64,000 nucleotides of DNA from positions 310,001 through 374,000 of the forward strand of contig NC_014166.1 of NCBI RefSeq assembly GCF_000092245.1, written 5' to 3'. This stretch comes from Arcobacter nitrofigilis DSM 7299 (GTDB taxonomy: Bacteria > Campylobacterota > Campylobacteria > Campylobacterales > Arcobacteraceae). The notes beneath the pieces were generated by a model. That model saw only the letters and a program-made list of their open reading frames with translations, had not been told where the DNA came from and did not search any database. Each line of letters starts with the position of its first letter. Position 1 is the first letter of the stretch. This document shows, piece after piece, positions 38,334 through 47,413 of the stretch. The position numbers and the translations under genes were made by a program.

Positions 38334-39449
38334 TTATTTTTTAATTAAGTATTCATACTTTTTATCAGTAAGAAGTTTCAAAAATGCCACAAGTGCATCA
38401 ACTTTTCTATCAGTTAATTTTTGTGCTTTTAACTCTTCTTTTGCAATAGTTTTTTCAACTTCTGGATCAGCCCATTTTTTACCAGTTTCTGGATTTATTG
38501 TTCTATCTGGATTATTATATTTATCATAAAATTCAATTACAGTTCTTAAGTCTTTAAATACACCATTATGCATATATGGACCTGTAACTGCAACATTTCT
38601 TAGTGTTGGAACTTTGAATTTCCCTTTTTGATTTACATCAGTAACTGCTGGATTTGCCAATAATCCCTCATCAGCACCTTTCATACCACTTTTTTTATTT
38701 AAAGCAGGATTTGCAGGAACTCCGATATTAAAATATTGGTGATTTGTAAATGTTTCACCTGCTTTATCTTCTCCTTTTAAAACATGACAAGATGAACAAG
38801 AGTTGTTGTTATTTGAGAAAAATAAAGCTTTCCCTAAATCTTCAAGTGGAGTTAAGTCATATTCATCTTTTAAGTATCTATCATATTTTGAATCAAAAGG
38901 TGAAAATTCACTTGTTCTTTCAAAACTTGCAATACTTTTAGTCAAGGCAGCAAAAGCTTTTTTAGGGTCTTTAAATATATCTTTTCCATAAATATCTTTG
39001 AAAGCACTTACATAATAAGGGTTTTCTAATACTCTACTCATCACTGTTTTTTCATTTGGCATTTCCATCTCAACTGGATTTAATGGTGGTCCTCCTGCTT
39101 GGTCTTCTAAAGTACTAGCTCTTCCATCCCAAAATTGTCCACCTACATAAGCTTTTTCTTTTTTGTCGTAATGGAAGCTTGGTGTTTGATTTGCATATGA
39201 TGCTGTTGGTGCATTTCTTCCACCAACTGATTTACCATTATCTCCCAATGATGCCATATTTGAAACACCATTCCCTCTATGGTCTGTAAATCCCATATCT
39301 GGATTGTGGCAAGTTGCACAGGCCATAGTTTTATTTTTTGATAGGTTTTTATCAAAAAATAGACTTTTCCCTAAAGTCTCTTGGGGTGTTAAGTTACTAC
39401 CATACATACTTACAAAAAGTAAACTTGTAAGTAAAATTGATTTTGTCAT
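38334..39449 (-). CDS. Di-haem cytochrome c peroxidase / MauG-family protein
   Basis: A 371-residue periplasmic protein with a signal peptide of about 17 residues. Two haem c sites are present: CATCH at residues 44-48 and CSSCH near 218. The spacing, GFTDHRG after the first haem and the methionine-containing YMHNGVFKDL region fit the bacterial CcP/MauG family. It reduces hydrogen peroxide or performs haem-based oxidation of a partner. It is the last gene of the leftward iron operon, overlapping the gene before it by four bases. Confidence 0.9.
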   Translation of the reverse strand: MTKSILLTSLLFVSMYGSNLTPQETLGKSLFFDKNLSKNKTMACATCHNPDMGFTDHRGNGVSNMASLGDNGKSVGGRNAPTASYANQTPSFHYDKKEKAYVGGQFWDGRASTLEDQAGGPPLNPVEMEMPNEKTVMSRVLENPYYVSAFKDIYGKDIFKDPKKAFAALTKSIASFERTSEFSPFDSKYDRYLKDEYDLTPLEDLGKALFFSNNNNSCSSCHVLKGEDKAGETFTNHQYFNIGVPANPALNKKSGMKGADEGLLANPAVTDVNQKGKFKVPTLRNVAVTGPYMHNGVFKDLRTVIEFYDKYNNPDRTINPETGKKWADPEVEKTIAKEELKAQKLTDRKVDALVAFLKLLTDKKYEYLIKK

Positions 39450-40363
39450 AATTGTCTCCTGTTTAATAAGTTTTTGAATGGAAAAAATAAAATACCTCTG
39501 ATAGTTGAGTAATCTTTCATTTGTTCTTTTCTAAGTCCAAATTTTAAAACCTTTACATCTTTTGATAGTTTTAAACTTCCAAACATATAATCCCAAATAG
39601 CCAAATAACCTCCATAGTTTTTGTCAAAATGTTTATTACTATGGTGTATTTGGTGCTGTTTTGGGGAAATAAATATTTTTTCTAAATATTTACCATATGA
39701 TATTGGTACATGAGTATGTCTTAAGTTTGATCCTAAAAGGGAAAAAACAACAATAAATATGTTTGCACCAAATATCATATAAATATCAATCATAGCTCCA
39801 AAAAAATATACAAATATACCAGTTACAAAACCAACACTTAAACTATATCTTAGTCCAAAAAGTATATTTTCAACTGGATGAACTCTATAAAAAGTAAGTG
39901 GGTTTAGAACTTTTGCACTATGATGAACTTTGTGAAATTCCCATAAGAATTTTACTTCATGTAAAAGTCTATGTAATACATACCTTGTAAAGTCACTACA
40001 AACAAAAAGAGCTAAGGTATATAAAAGTAGGGTTTCTTTATATGAAAAAAAAGTGTTTTGTACCATTCCAAAATTTAAATATAAAAATCTTGAAACAGCA
40101 AAAGCCACTGATTTTGCACTTAAAATAAATGGTATTAATAAAAAAACATTTATAAAATATCCCAAAAAAAAGTAAGAGTAATCAAGTTTCGCACTAGGGT
40201 GTAACCATAATTTTGATGATAAGATAAGTTTATTACTTTTTTTTGTATAGATAAAATATATAAATGTTATTAAAATCGATGAAATAATATAAACCCAAAA
40301 TATTCTTTTATTTGGGTTTATAAGATATTCAAATACCATTAAGTCGTTCAAATCAATCTCCAT
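39446..40363 (-). CDS. Fatty acid hydroxylase / sterol desaturase superfamily membrane protein
   Basis: A 305-residue integral membrane di-iron protein with about five hydrophobic segments. The histidine clusters of the superfamily are visible: HRLLHE, HKVHHSAK, and QHQIHHSNK, with an additional His in LRHTHVP. These bind two irons in C-H oxygenases. It lies in a Fur-controlled operon between an imelysin and a di-haem peroxidase, overlapping both genes. Its substrate, a lipid or a terpenoid/siderophore-like compound, is unknown. Confidence 0.85.
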   Translation of the reverse strand: MEIDLNDLMVFEYLINPNKRIFWVYIISSILITFIYFIYTKKSNKLILSSKLWLHPSAKLDYSYFFLGYFINVFLLIPFILSAKSVAFAVSRFLYLNFGMVQNTFFSYKETLLLYTLALFVCSDFTRYVLHRLLHEVKFLWEFHKVHHSAKVLNPLTFYRVHPVENILFGLRYSLSVGFVTGIFVYFFGAMIDIYMIFGANIFIVVFSLLGSNLRHTHVPISYGKYLEKIFISPKQHQIHHSNKHFDKNYGGYLAIWDYMFGSLKLSKDVKVLKFGLRKEQMKDYSTIRGILFFPFKNLLNRRQL

Positions 40364-41240
40364 CAGCCTCTAGAATTTTAGCTGTGATACTAAGTTGTTC
40401 TATTAAAGATAAGAAGTAAGAGATATGAAGTTCATTTACTGCATTATATAAATCTTTTGAATTATTTTTTGCAAGTTTAAGAGCTTTGTTTAATAAAGCT
40501 TGTGCTTCTATCGTCTCTTTTTTTGCTCCATTTTCTTTTGCCATATTTGCAAAATTGTAATATTTTTGTTCACCTATAATCTCTTCATTTGCTTCTAATA
40601 TAGCTACGATTGCTGCATTTGTGTTATTACTTAAAATATATTCTTGCTCTTTGTGTGGAACTTTTATTCTCCACTCTTTTAATTTATACGTACTAGCAAT
40701 CAATGTATTCATTACTAAACTATTTTCCCATAAATCATCTTTTTTAGTTCTAGTTAAATAGCCTTCATAAACTTCTTTTATATCTTTTAAATTAGAAATA
40801 ATAGAATCAAGAATAACATCAGCAATTGCTTTTTCTCTTTTTGTGATAGTTTTATCATTAAATAAAACATACTCTAAAGCATTTACAGTTTTAAAGGAGT
40901 TTTTAAAAAGTGCAATTTGGGGTTCATCGTTAGAATCAATCACCCTTTGCATTTGAACATCAAGATTCTCTTTTAAGTTGTGAAATACATCAATATATCT
41001 TGGAGTATCAATATAATTATCATCAATATCTCCAGCAAAATAAAATGCTTCAACTTTTTTCCATGATTTTATAAATTTAGTGAAATTTTTTGCAGAATAA
41101 TCTTTTTTTAGAATTTGTGCATCTTTTATAGTATTGTCAACATTTACTATTGAAACATTTTTTAAAATAGAATCAAGCATAGTATCTTTTGCAAATAATG
41201 ACATGAAACTTATAATAAGTATCAAAAATATTTTTTTCAT
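40353..41240 (-). CDS. Imelysin-family periplasmic protein (second copy)
   Basis: A 295-residue protein with a signal peptide ending near FAK. The imelysin-like helical pattern is seen in FIKSWKKVEAFYFAGDID, LFKNSFKTVNALEYVLFND and DLWENSLVMNT. Imelysin domains occur in iron-regulated periplasmic proteins and are thought to bind iron or haem. It is shorter and more divergent than the lipoprotein copy at 42510. It overlaps the di-haem oxidoreductase by one base and the hydroxylase-like gene by 11, so it is part of one coupled operon. Confidence 0.85.
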   Translation of the reverse strand: MKKIFLILIISFMSLFAKDTMLDSILKNVSIVNVDNTIKDAQILKKDYSAKNFTKFIKSWKKVEAFYFAGDIDDNYIDTPRYIDVFHNLKENLDVQMQRVIDSNDEPQIALFKNSFKTVNALEYVLFNDKTITKREKAIADVILDSIISNLKDIKEVYEGYLTRTKKDDLWENSLVMNTLIASTYKLKEWRIKVPHKEQEYILSNNTNAAIVAILEANEEIIGEQKYYNFANMAKENGAKKETIEAQALLNKALKLAKNNSKDLYNAVNELHISYFLSLIEQLSITAKILEADGD

Positions 41241-42526
41241 TATAATCCTTTTAGAAACTCAGTTAAAAGTTTCTTCTCTTTTTTATCTAAAGCAACATAA
41301 TTTTCTTTTGCTTTTGTTGCTTCACCACCATGCCATAAAATAGCCTCTTGAAATGTCTTAGCTCTTCCATCATGCAATAATCTATAAGCTTTTTTCTCAA
41401 CAGCATATCCCCACAAAGGAGTTGTTCTAAACTCATTTTTTGAAGCTTGAAATTCACTTCTTCCATCACTTAGTCCATCACCCATATCATGTAATAAAAG
41501 ATCTGAAAAAGTATAAACACTCGTACCATCTTTTGCTTTTAGTGATGGTACATGGCAAGATGTACATCCTATTTTTGAGAATATTTCTATACCTTTTTCA
41601 AAGTTTTTACCTTTTGTTGGAGTATAAGTTGGAAGGTTTTCTAAATAATATGTAATGGCATCTAATCTTTTATCTGTAATATCTATTTCATCTCTAGCTT
41701 TGGGAGAGTTTAAACAAGCAGTTTGTGACTTGGTACAATTTTCACCTTTTAGAAAACTAGTTGTTAATCCCATATCATTAAACGCTGCATTTGCTATTTG
41801 TTCTTTTACAAAAGCAACACTAGCTTTGTATGTAAACCTTCCTAATTCTTCTTTTTTTGTGATTTTTGAATATACAAAATTTGCTCTTCCACTTATTCCA
41901 TCATGATTTGAATCGTTTTCATCCACATTTGCAAGAATTGATTTTTTATCTATTTTTGAAAGTAAACCCATTCCATAAAGTGTTGGTGCAATTCTATATG
42001 AAATATTTGTTGATTTTTTAAGTTTTCCATAATGTAAATCTATAAGAGTATATTTTGGTTTATAAATATAGTGCTCTTCCCCATCAAAAAAAAGTTTTAT
42101 TTTTTCAAAATCAAGATTAACTCTTGCTTCATATGGAACATCATGTACACTACTAATTGATATTTGAGCACCATAAATTGGATCAGGAAGAGAACCATCT
42201 CTTTTTAAAATATCTTTATGTAATTTTGAATTATCTGATTTAATTGATAGTTTTGGAATCAAAGATTTTGAAGCTTCATTTTTTTTATTGTATAAAACAC
42301 CTCTTGCAGTGTTTGGATGACATGCCACACAAGCATTTGCATTAAATAATGGTCCAAGTCCATCCCTTGCAGTTGTGGCACTTGGTGCCTCAACCCAAGG
42401 AATAGTAAAAAAACTTCTTCCTAATATATATTTATCATAATCTTCATTATTCATCTCTTGTTGAGATGAATATAGAGTTGTTGTAAATAATAGTAAAAGT
42501 GATAATAAATTAAAGTTTAGTTTCAT
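41240..42526 (-). CDS. Di-haem oxidoreductase (DHOR / thiol-oxidoreductase-like cytochrome c)
   Basis: A 428-residue periplasmic protein, signal peptide to about residue 21. Haem motifs are CVACH at 66-70 and CTSCH near residue 320. The segments GLGPLFNANACVACH and LLLHDMGDGLSDGR, and the final LWHGGEATKAKENY, are characteristic of the di-haem oxidoreductase family that accompanies imelysins. A CTKSQTAC loop is an extra cysteine pair. It overlaps the upstream imelysin lipoprotein by 17 bases. A redox step in iron acquisition is the best guess. Confidence 0.9.
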   Translation of the reverse strand: MKLNFNLLSLLLLFTTTLYSSQQEMNNEDYDKYILGRSFFTIPWVEAPSATTARDGLGPLFNANACVACHPNTARGVLYNKKNEASKSLIPKLSIKSDNSKLHKDILKRDGSLPDPIYGAQISISSVHDVPYEARVNLDFEKIKLFFDGEEHYIYKPKYTLIDLHYGKLKKSTNISYRIAPTLYGMGLLSKIDKKSILANVDENDSNHDGISGRANFVYSKITKKEELGRFTYKASVAFVKEQIANAAFNDMGLTTSFLKGENCTKSQTACLNSPKARDEIDITDKRLDAITYYLENLPTYTPTKGKNFEKGIEIFSKIGCTSCHVPSLKAKDGTSVYTFSDLLLHDMGDGLSDGRSEFQASKNEFRTTPLWGYAVEKKAYRLLHDGRAKTFQEAILWHGGEATKAKENYVALDKKEKKLLTEFLKGL

Positions 42527-43865
42527 CTGCGTCTGTTACATCATCTTTCGTTAAGCTTATTCCATTTGCACTAGCAACATCAACCATAGTATCACCAAGC
42601 TTTCTCATTTCATTTTTAAGTTTTACAATAACTTTTGACATAGGGCTTGTTGGTTTGATTTGATAATCGAAGTGTTCTTTTGTTTTTGCAGTTTTATCTA
42701 TTAAAGCAATTTTTTCTTCAATTGAACTCATAAGTTTTTCAATTTTTGCTTTAGCACTTCCATCAACTTTATCTAATAAAGAAGGTCCATATTTTTTTCC
42801 ATCATATGTTGAAGTTAAAATATTTTTAAAACTTTGGTAATTCATAGCGATATCTCTATGTGTATTATCTGAGAAACAAGAGTGCTCATCTTCTTCAGAT
42901 GGTGTAAGCACAGCAACTGCAATTCTTTCGTTTGCTAATTCTGATTTCATAAATACACCCATACCTGCAATGATTTGTTTTAAAGCATCATTTCTAGAGA
43001 TATTTTTTGAAGCATTATCACCTTTTAATTGATCTAAAATAGCAGCTCTATATAAACCTTTAGTTCCATTTAGATTTTTTGCCCAAGCAGAAGTTACAAT
43101 TTCTAAGTCACTTACTATTTTTTGTGAAGCTGATTTTAAATACTCTAATCTTCTTGGAGCATCTACACTACTTGTAAAGTCACTTAGTGGTCTTTGACCT
43201 GCAGTTAATGGACCATGAGTAATTGAATCTTTTAAGAAGTTAGAATAATCTTGGTCTTGTCCCCATAATAAGAATTCTACTGCATGGTATCCACTAGCTA
43301 CATTTGCTTCTCCACCATCTTCATTTAATTCAGAAATGGCTTCAGGAGTGATTTTTGTTACATCAACAGCTTTTGCATCTTCTCCACCTGGATTAAACTT
43401 TCCAACTGTATCAATTATATTTCCAGATGTTTTTTTACCATTTGCATCAATTGTATAATCAATCATATTCTCATCCAATGGCCAAGCATTGATTTGTCCT
43501 TCTAAAGAACCATAATCTTTTGCAATCCAACCTTCTTCTGCATCAATAGGACCATTTGATAATCTAAATGATTCTGTTTGACCATAAGTTTCTCTTGAAG
43601 TCAACCAAGCATCTTTTGCTTCTTGCAAAGTTTTTTCAGTAGGGTTTGCAGCAAATTTATTAATTGCTTTTTCTAAAGCTTTTGCATCATTTAAAGCATT
43701 AGTATAACTATCAAGTGCGATATTAGCATATGCTTCTAATATTGTGTTTGACTTAACAACTTCTTTGTTTGGTGTACTTGCTGCATTTGTACCTGTAGCG
43801 CATCCCGTTAATGCAATTGCTGTTACAACCGAAAGTGAGACTAATAATTTTTTTGTGTTATTCAT
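42510..43865 (-). CDS. Imelysin-family lipoprotein (IrpA-like)
   Basis: A 451-residue protein starting at the ATG at 43865, with AAAGGAAA upstream; an earlier in-frame start has no ribosome site. It has a lipoprotein signal, VTAIALTGC, with the lipidated Cys near residue 22. The imelysin core includes AWLTSRETYGQTESFRLSNG, the hallmark GYHAVEFLLWGQD (GxHxxE) and ISRNDALKQIIAGMGVF. The family is iron-regulated in cyanobacteria and others. It lies just downstream of the Fur boxes and a 54-codon ORF. Confidence 0.92.
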   Translation of the reverse strand: MNNTKKLLVSLSVVTAIALTGCATGTNAASTPNKEVVKSNTILEAYANIALDSYTNALNDAKALEKAINKFAANPTEKTLQEAKDAWLTSRETYGQTESFRLSNGPIDAEEGWIAKDYGSLEGQINAWPLDENMIDYTIDANGKKTSGNIIDTVGKFNPGGEDAKAVDVTKITPEAISELNEDGGEANVASGYHAVEFLLWGQDQDYSNFLKDSITHGPLTAGQRPLSDFTSSVDAPRRLEYLKSASQKIVSDLEIVTSAWAKNLNGTKGLYRAAILDQLKGDNASKNISRNDALKQIIAGMGVFMKSELANERIAVAVLTPSEEDEHSCFSDNTHRDIAMNYQSFKNILTSTYDGKKYGPSLLDKVDGSAKAKIEKLMSSIEEKIALIDKTAKTKEHFDYQIKPTSPMSKVIVKLKNEMRKLGDTMVDVASANGISLTKDDVTDADETKL

Positions 43866-43887
43866 ATTTAATTTTCCTTTTTTTAGT

Positions 43888-44052
43888 TTAAGCAAGTAAT
43901 TGCTTTGCAAATAGATGTGCCTTACTTGAATCAATATTTTTATGTTTCATATTTAAAACTTTAACTATTGAACAAGCCATTTTTGAACTTTTTTCAAAAC
44001 CAGATTCTCTAACCACTTTTCTAATCTCTCTTTTTAAAAGTAAATCAGACAT
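43888..44052 (-). CDS. Small ORF (54 residues) heading the iron operon
   Basis: ATG at 44052 with AAAGGA six bases upstream, open for 54 codons to a TAA at 43888-43890. The product is basic and probably helical: it begins MSDLLLKREIRKVVRESGF, contains two internal Met and one Cys, and ends HLFAKQLLA. No signal peptide or membrane span is visible. It lies between the Fur boxes and the imelysin lipoprotein, 22 bases upstream of the latter, so it is the first cistron of the operon. I do not recognise it; a regulatory peptide or small cytosolic binding protein is possible. Confidence 0.6.
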   Translation of the reverse strand: MSDLLLKREIRKVVRESGFEKSSKMACSIVKVLNMKHKNIDSSKAHLFAKQLLA

Positions 44053-44065
44053 AATCTATCCTTTA

Positions 44066-44080
44066 TGATAATAATTCTCA
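44066..44080. promoter_or_regulatory. Fur box, proximal to the leftward operon
   Basis: TGATAAT-A-ATTCTCA matches the 7-1-7 Fur consensus TGATAAT-N-ATTATCA at 13 of 14 positions. It is 13 bases upstream of the small ORF start, so it would cover that operon's transcription start or ribosome site. Confidence 0.75.
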
Positions 44081-44114
44081 GAATCTTACATGAATATAAC
44101 TTAAAATAATATAA

Positions 44115-44133
44115 AATGATAATTATTATCATT
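44115..44133. promoter_or_regulatory. Fur box, central, perfect palindrome
   Basis: AATGATAATTATTATCATT is a perfect 9-1-9 palindrome containing an exact 7-1-7 Fur site at 44117-44131. It is the strongest of three sites in the divergent promoter region and can serve both operons. Confidence 0.88.
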
Positions 44134-44187
44134 AATATTTAATAAAATTTATGTTTACTTTGATAGATACTTTTATTCATATAATAT

Positions 44188-44202
44188 TGATAATAATTAT
44201 CT
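44188..44202. promoter_or_regulatory. Fur box, proximal to the rightward operon
   Basis: TGATAAT-A-ATTATCT matches the 7-1-7 Fur consensus at 13 of 14 positions, 67 bases upstream of the TolC-like gene start and close to a likely -10 (TATAAT at 44241-44246). Confidence 0.8.
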
Positions 44203-44269
44203 AAATTAATTATGTTAATAATCTATTAAATATATTTGAATATAATTTGTACAAAAAAAGGGGATTTCT

Positions 44270-45457
44270 TTGTACAAACTAATTATTATGCTAGTTTTCT
44301 GTTCACTACTTAGTGCTAATGAGTTAAGTATTTTAAAAGATAGTAAAAAACAATTAAGGCAGACAGAAAAACAAAGAATAGAAGAAAAATATAATTCAGC
44401 AAATAAAGATTGGATAGCACCTATTACTATTAGTTCTGGGATAAAAAGGGGACACTCTTTTTCATCTCAAAGTGATAACTTGACAAAGAGTGTTTCAATA
44501 GGCTTTACTCAATCAATATATAAATCAGGCGGAATAGAATTTACAATAAAAAATGCAAAAGATGTTCTAAATTCTGATTTGATTAATTGGGAGATAGAAA
44601 ATAATGCAATATTAGAAACTATTTATGAAACACTATTACAAATAAAGCAATTAAAAATCCAAATAGAACAAAATAAATACTCTTTGAAAAATAAAGAAAT
44701 TCAATTGGAATTAAAAAAGATACAATATGAAGCAGGAAATGCAGATATTACTGAATTAAATAATGCAATTATTGATAAAAATAGTCAATTTAAACAAAAT
44801 ATAGCAACAGAAAATGCATTAAAAGACAAAGAGTATGAACTTTCAAAATATACAAATTTGAAATATGACCAAATAGAGTTGCTTGATTTTAAAGGTATAA
44901 ATAAAAAAGACTTTATAAACAACAATTTAAATATAAAATATGAAAAAGCACAAGTTGAATCATTGGATAGTTCTTATAAGAAATTAAAAAGTACTTATCT
45001 TCCTCAAGTTACTTTAGGAACAAGTTATGCTTATTCTAAAAATAATGATATGGTAAATGATTATGAAACAAGTTCAAAAGATGGTTCTATTTCTCTAAAT
45101 GTTTCTATGCCAATATATGATATAAACAAATCTTCTACACTTGAAGAATCAAGATTGAGTCTTCTTAAACAAAAACTCAATTTAAATGATATAAAAGAGC
45201 AAATAAAATATGAATATGATCAAATTCTAAATCAAATTGATACCTATGAAAAACAAGCTAAAGTTATAAAAGATAATCTAAACTTGTATACTGAACTTAT
45301 TAATGCAAATAAAAGCTCAAATGATGCAGGTATGAGTGCAGATTATGATTTAGAAATATTACAAAATACAAAAAAAATAAATGAGTATGATTTATCAATA
45401 AATCAAATTAATATAAAACTTCAATATTCAAAACTATATTTTAAAACGAGGGTATAA
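44270..45457 (+). CDS. TolC-family outer membrane efflux protein
   Basis: A 395-residue protein from a TTG start six bases after AAAGGGG; an N-terminal leader ends near LLSANE. The two-fold outer-membrane-efflux-protein pattern is seen: long charged helices with coiled-coil periodicity (about 25-60, 85-175, 235-255 and 290-385) separated by amphipathic strands such as LPQVTLGTSYAYSK. It should form the outer-membrane channel for the MacA/MacB genes that follow after five bases. It is shorter than E. coli TolC. Fur sites upstream imply iron-repressed export. Confidence 0.88.
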   Translation: MYKLIIMLVFCSLLSANELSILKDSKKQLRQTEKQRIEEKYNSANKDWIAPITISSGIKRGHSFSSQSDNLTKSVSIGFTQSIYKSGGIEFTIKNAKDVLNSDLINWEIENNAILETIYETLLQIKQLKIQIEQNKYSLKNKEIQLELKKIQYEAGNADITELNNAIIDKNSQFKQNIATENALKDKEYELSKYTNLKYDQIELLDFKGINKKDFINNNLNIKYEKAQVESLDSSYKKLKSTYLPQVTLGTSYAYSKNNDMVNDYETSSKDGSISLNVSMPIYDINKSSTLEESRLSLLKQKLNLNDIKEQIKYEYDQILNQIDTYEKQAKVIKDNLNLYTELINANKSSNDAGMSADYDLEILQNTKKINEYDLSINQINIKLQYSKLYFKTRV

Positions 45458-45462
45458 AAATA

Positions 45463-46716
45463 ATGGATGAAAATTTACAAAAAGAGTTAGATAAATACAA
45501 AAATAAGAAATCAAAGAAAAGAACTATTTTTATACTACTTCTTTCTTTATTTATTATTGGGGGAGTTTGTTATTATTATTTTATCGCTAATAAAAATCAA
45601 CAAAAAGAAGTTCATTATAATACTTCAAAGATCAAAAAGGGTGATTTAGAAGTTTTAGTTTCAGCTACAGGGAATCTAAAACCAACTAATAGTGTTGATA
45701 TAGGAATTGAAGTTTCAGGAACTATAAAAAATATATATGTAGATTTTAATGATGAAGTTAAAGTAGGGCAAGTATTGGCAAAGCTTGATACTACAAAATT
45801 ACAAGCACAAGTGGATAGCTCAAAGGCCTCATTAACCATTGCAAAAGCAAACCTAAAAGAAAATGAAGTAAATGTTAAAAGTAAAAAATTAACTTATACA
45901 AGAACATTAAAAATGTATAAACAATCAAATGGAAAATATCCTTCAAAAAATGTGCTTGATGAAGCAAAATTTAATTATGAAAGTGCCCTTTCAGCTTATG
46001 ATTCAATGAAAGCAAGAGTAACACAAGCAGAGTTTAATCTAAAAACAGATGAACAAAATCTTGATAAAGCAGTTGTAAAATCTTCTATAAATGGAATAGT
46101 ATTAAATAGAGCTGTAGAGGTGGGACAAACAGTTGCTGCTTCTATGTCAACTCCTGTATTATTTACCCTTGCAAAAGATTTATCAAAAATGGATTTAGTG
46201 GTTAGTATAGATGAAGCAGATGTTGCAAATATAAAAAAAGGTTTAAAAGTAACCTTTACAGTGGATGCTTATCCTAAAGAGACATTTAAAGGTACAATAA
46301 AACAAGTTAGATTAAATCCTATAGAAGTAAATGGAGTGGTTACTTACGAAACTGTAGTACTTGTTGATAATGAAAAATTACTTTTAAGACCAGGAATGAC
46401 AGCTAGTGCAGAAATTATTACAAAAGAATCAAAGAATAAATTACTTGTACCAAATAGTGCATTAAGATTCAAACCAGTAATAACAAATAAAAAATCAAAA
46501 GTAAGTTTAGTAGGTCCTAAGCGACCTATGAAGAAAAGAGAAGCAAAAGATGTAAATAAAAATGAGTTTGGAATAGTTTGGGTATTAAAAGATAATAAAC
46601 CACAAAAAGTAAGAGTAAAAGTATTAGATACAAATGGTACCCTAACAAGTGTTGAATCAAATGAGTTAAAAGTTGGCGATGAAGTAATTGTTTCTCAAAG
46701 TAGTGATGATGAATGA
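45463..46716 (+). CDS. Periplasmic adaptor subunit (MacA/HlyD family)
   Basis: A 417-residue membrane-fusion protein. A single membrane anchor lies at about 22-41, then come a barrel-sandwich half-motif (GTIKNIYVDFNDEVKVGQVLAKLDTTKL), a coiled-coil hairpin (about 105-195), the returning half-motif (VVKSSINGIVLNRAVEVGQTV) and a beta-barrel domain with DLVVSIDEADVANIKKG. The C-terminal part has a basic loop (GPKRPMKKREAK) that is not usual. It bridges MacB-like permease and TolC-like channel. It overlaps the ATPase gene. Confidence 0.92.
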   Translation: MDENLQKELDKYKNKKSKKRTIFILLLSLFIIGGVCYYYFIANKNQQKEVHYNTSKIKKGDLEVLVSATGNLKPTNSVDIGIEVSGTIKNIYVDFNDEVKVGQVLAKLDTTKLQAQVDSSKASLTIAKANLKENEVNVKSKKLTYTRTLKMYKQSNGKYPSKNVLDEAKFNYESALSAYDSMKARVTQAEFNLKTDEQNLDKAVVKSSINGIVLNRAVEVGQTVAASMSTPVLFTLAKDLSKMDLVVSIDEADVANIKKGLKVTFTVDAYPKETFKGTIKQVRLNPIEVNGVVTYETVVLVDNEKLLLRPGMTASAEIITKESKNKLLVPNSALRFKPVITNKKSKVSLVGPKRPMKKREAKDVNKNEFGIVWVLKDNKPQKVRVKVLDTNGTLTSVESNELKVGDEVIVSQSSDDE

Positions 46717-47413
46717 TAATGAAGTAATAATTGAGTTTAAAAATATAGTTAAAACCTATGGAAAAGGGGAAGCTAAAACTCATGCTCTAAATGGAATAAA
46801 TTTTGCTATAAAAAAAGGAGAGTTTATATCTATTATGGGTTCTAGTGGAAGTGGAAAATCCACATCTATGAATATAATAGGTTGTTTAGATTCTCCAAGC
46901 AGTGGAGAGTATTTATTTAATAATATAAATGTAGAAAAACTAAATCGAAACCAATTGGCATTGATACGAAAAAATTATATTGGCTTTGTTTTTCAAGGTT
47001 TTAATTTACTTGGAAGAACAAGTGCTTTAGAAAATGTTGAGTTACCTTTGATATATAGAAAAGTTCCTTCTAAACAAAGAAAAGAATTAGCAATGAACGC
47101 TCTAAAAAAAGTAGGTTTAGAAAGTGTTTCTCACCATGCACCCTCACAACTTTCAGGTGGACAACAACAACGTGTTGCTATTGCAAGAGCTTTAGTATCA
47201 GACCCTTTGATACTTTTAGCAGATGAGCCAACTGGAAACTTAGATAGTATAAAAAGTGTTGAGATTTTAAATTTATTAAAACAGTTGAATGAAGAATTAA
47301 ATATTACAATTATTATGATAACCCATGAAGAAGAGATGGCAGCATATTCAAATAGAATAATTTATTTTAGAGATGGGCATATTGATGATAGTTTAAAAAG
47401 AGGATTTAAATAA
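46706..47413 (+). CDS. ABC exporter ATPase, MacB/LolD type
   Basis: About 235 residues. Walker A is [15 protein letters not shown], followed by [25 protein letters not shown], typical of the MacB/LolD/FtsE group, the signature [15 protein letters not shown], Walker [15 protein letters not shown] and MITHEEEMA. The start is at one of two adjacent ATG codons (46706 or 46709) inside the adaptor's 3' end; no strong ribosome site is visible, so coupled translation is likely. Together with the next gene it forms a MacB split into ATPase and permease. Confidence 0.93.
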   Translation: MMNDNEVIIEFKNIVKTYGKGEAKTHALNGINFAIKKGEFISIMGSSGSGKSTSMNIIGCLDSPSSGEYLFNNINVEKLNRNQLALIRKNYIGFVFQGFNLLGRTSALENVELPLIYRKVPSKQRKELAMNALKKVGLESVSHHAPSQLSGGQQQRVAIARALVSDPLILLADEPTGNLDSIKSVEILNLLKQLNEELNITIIMITHEEEMAAYSNRIIYFRDGHIDDSLKRGFK

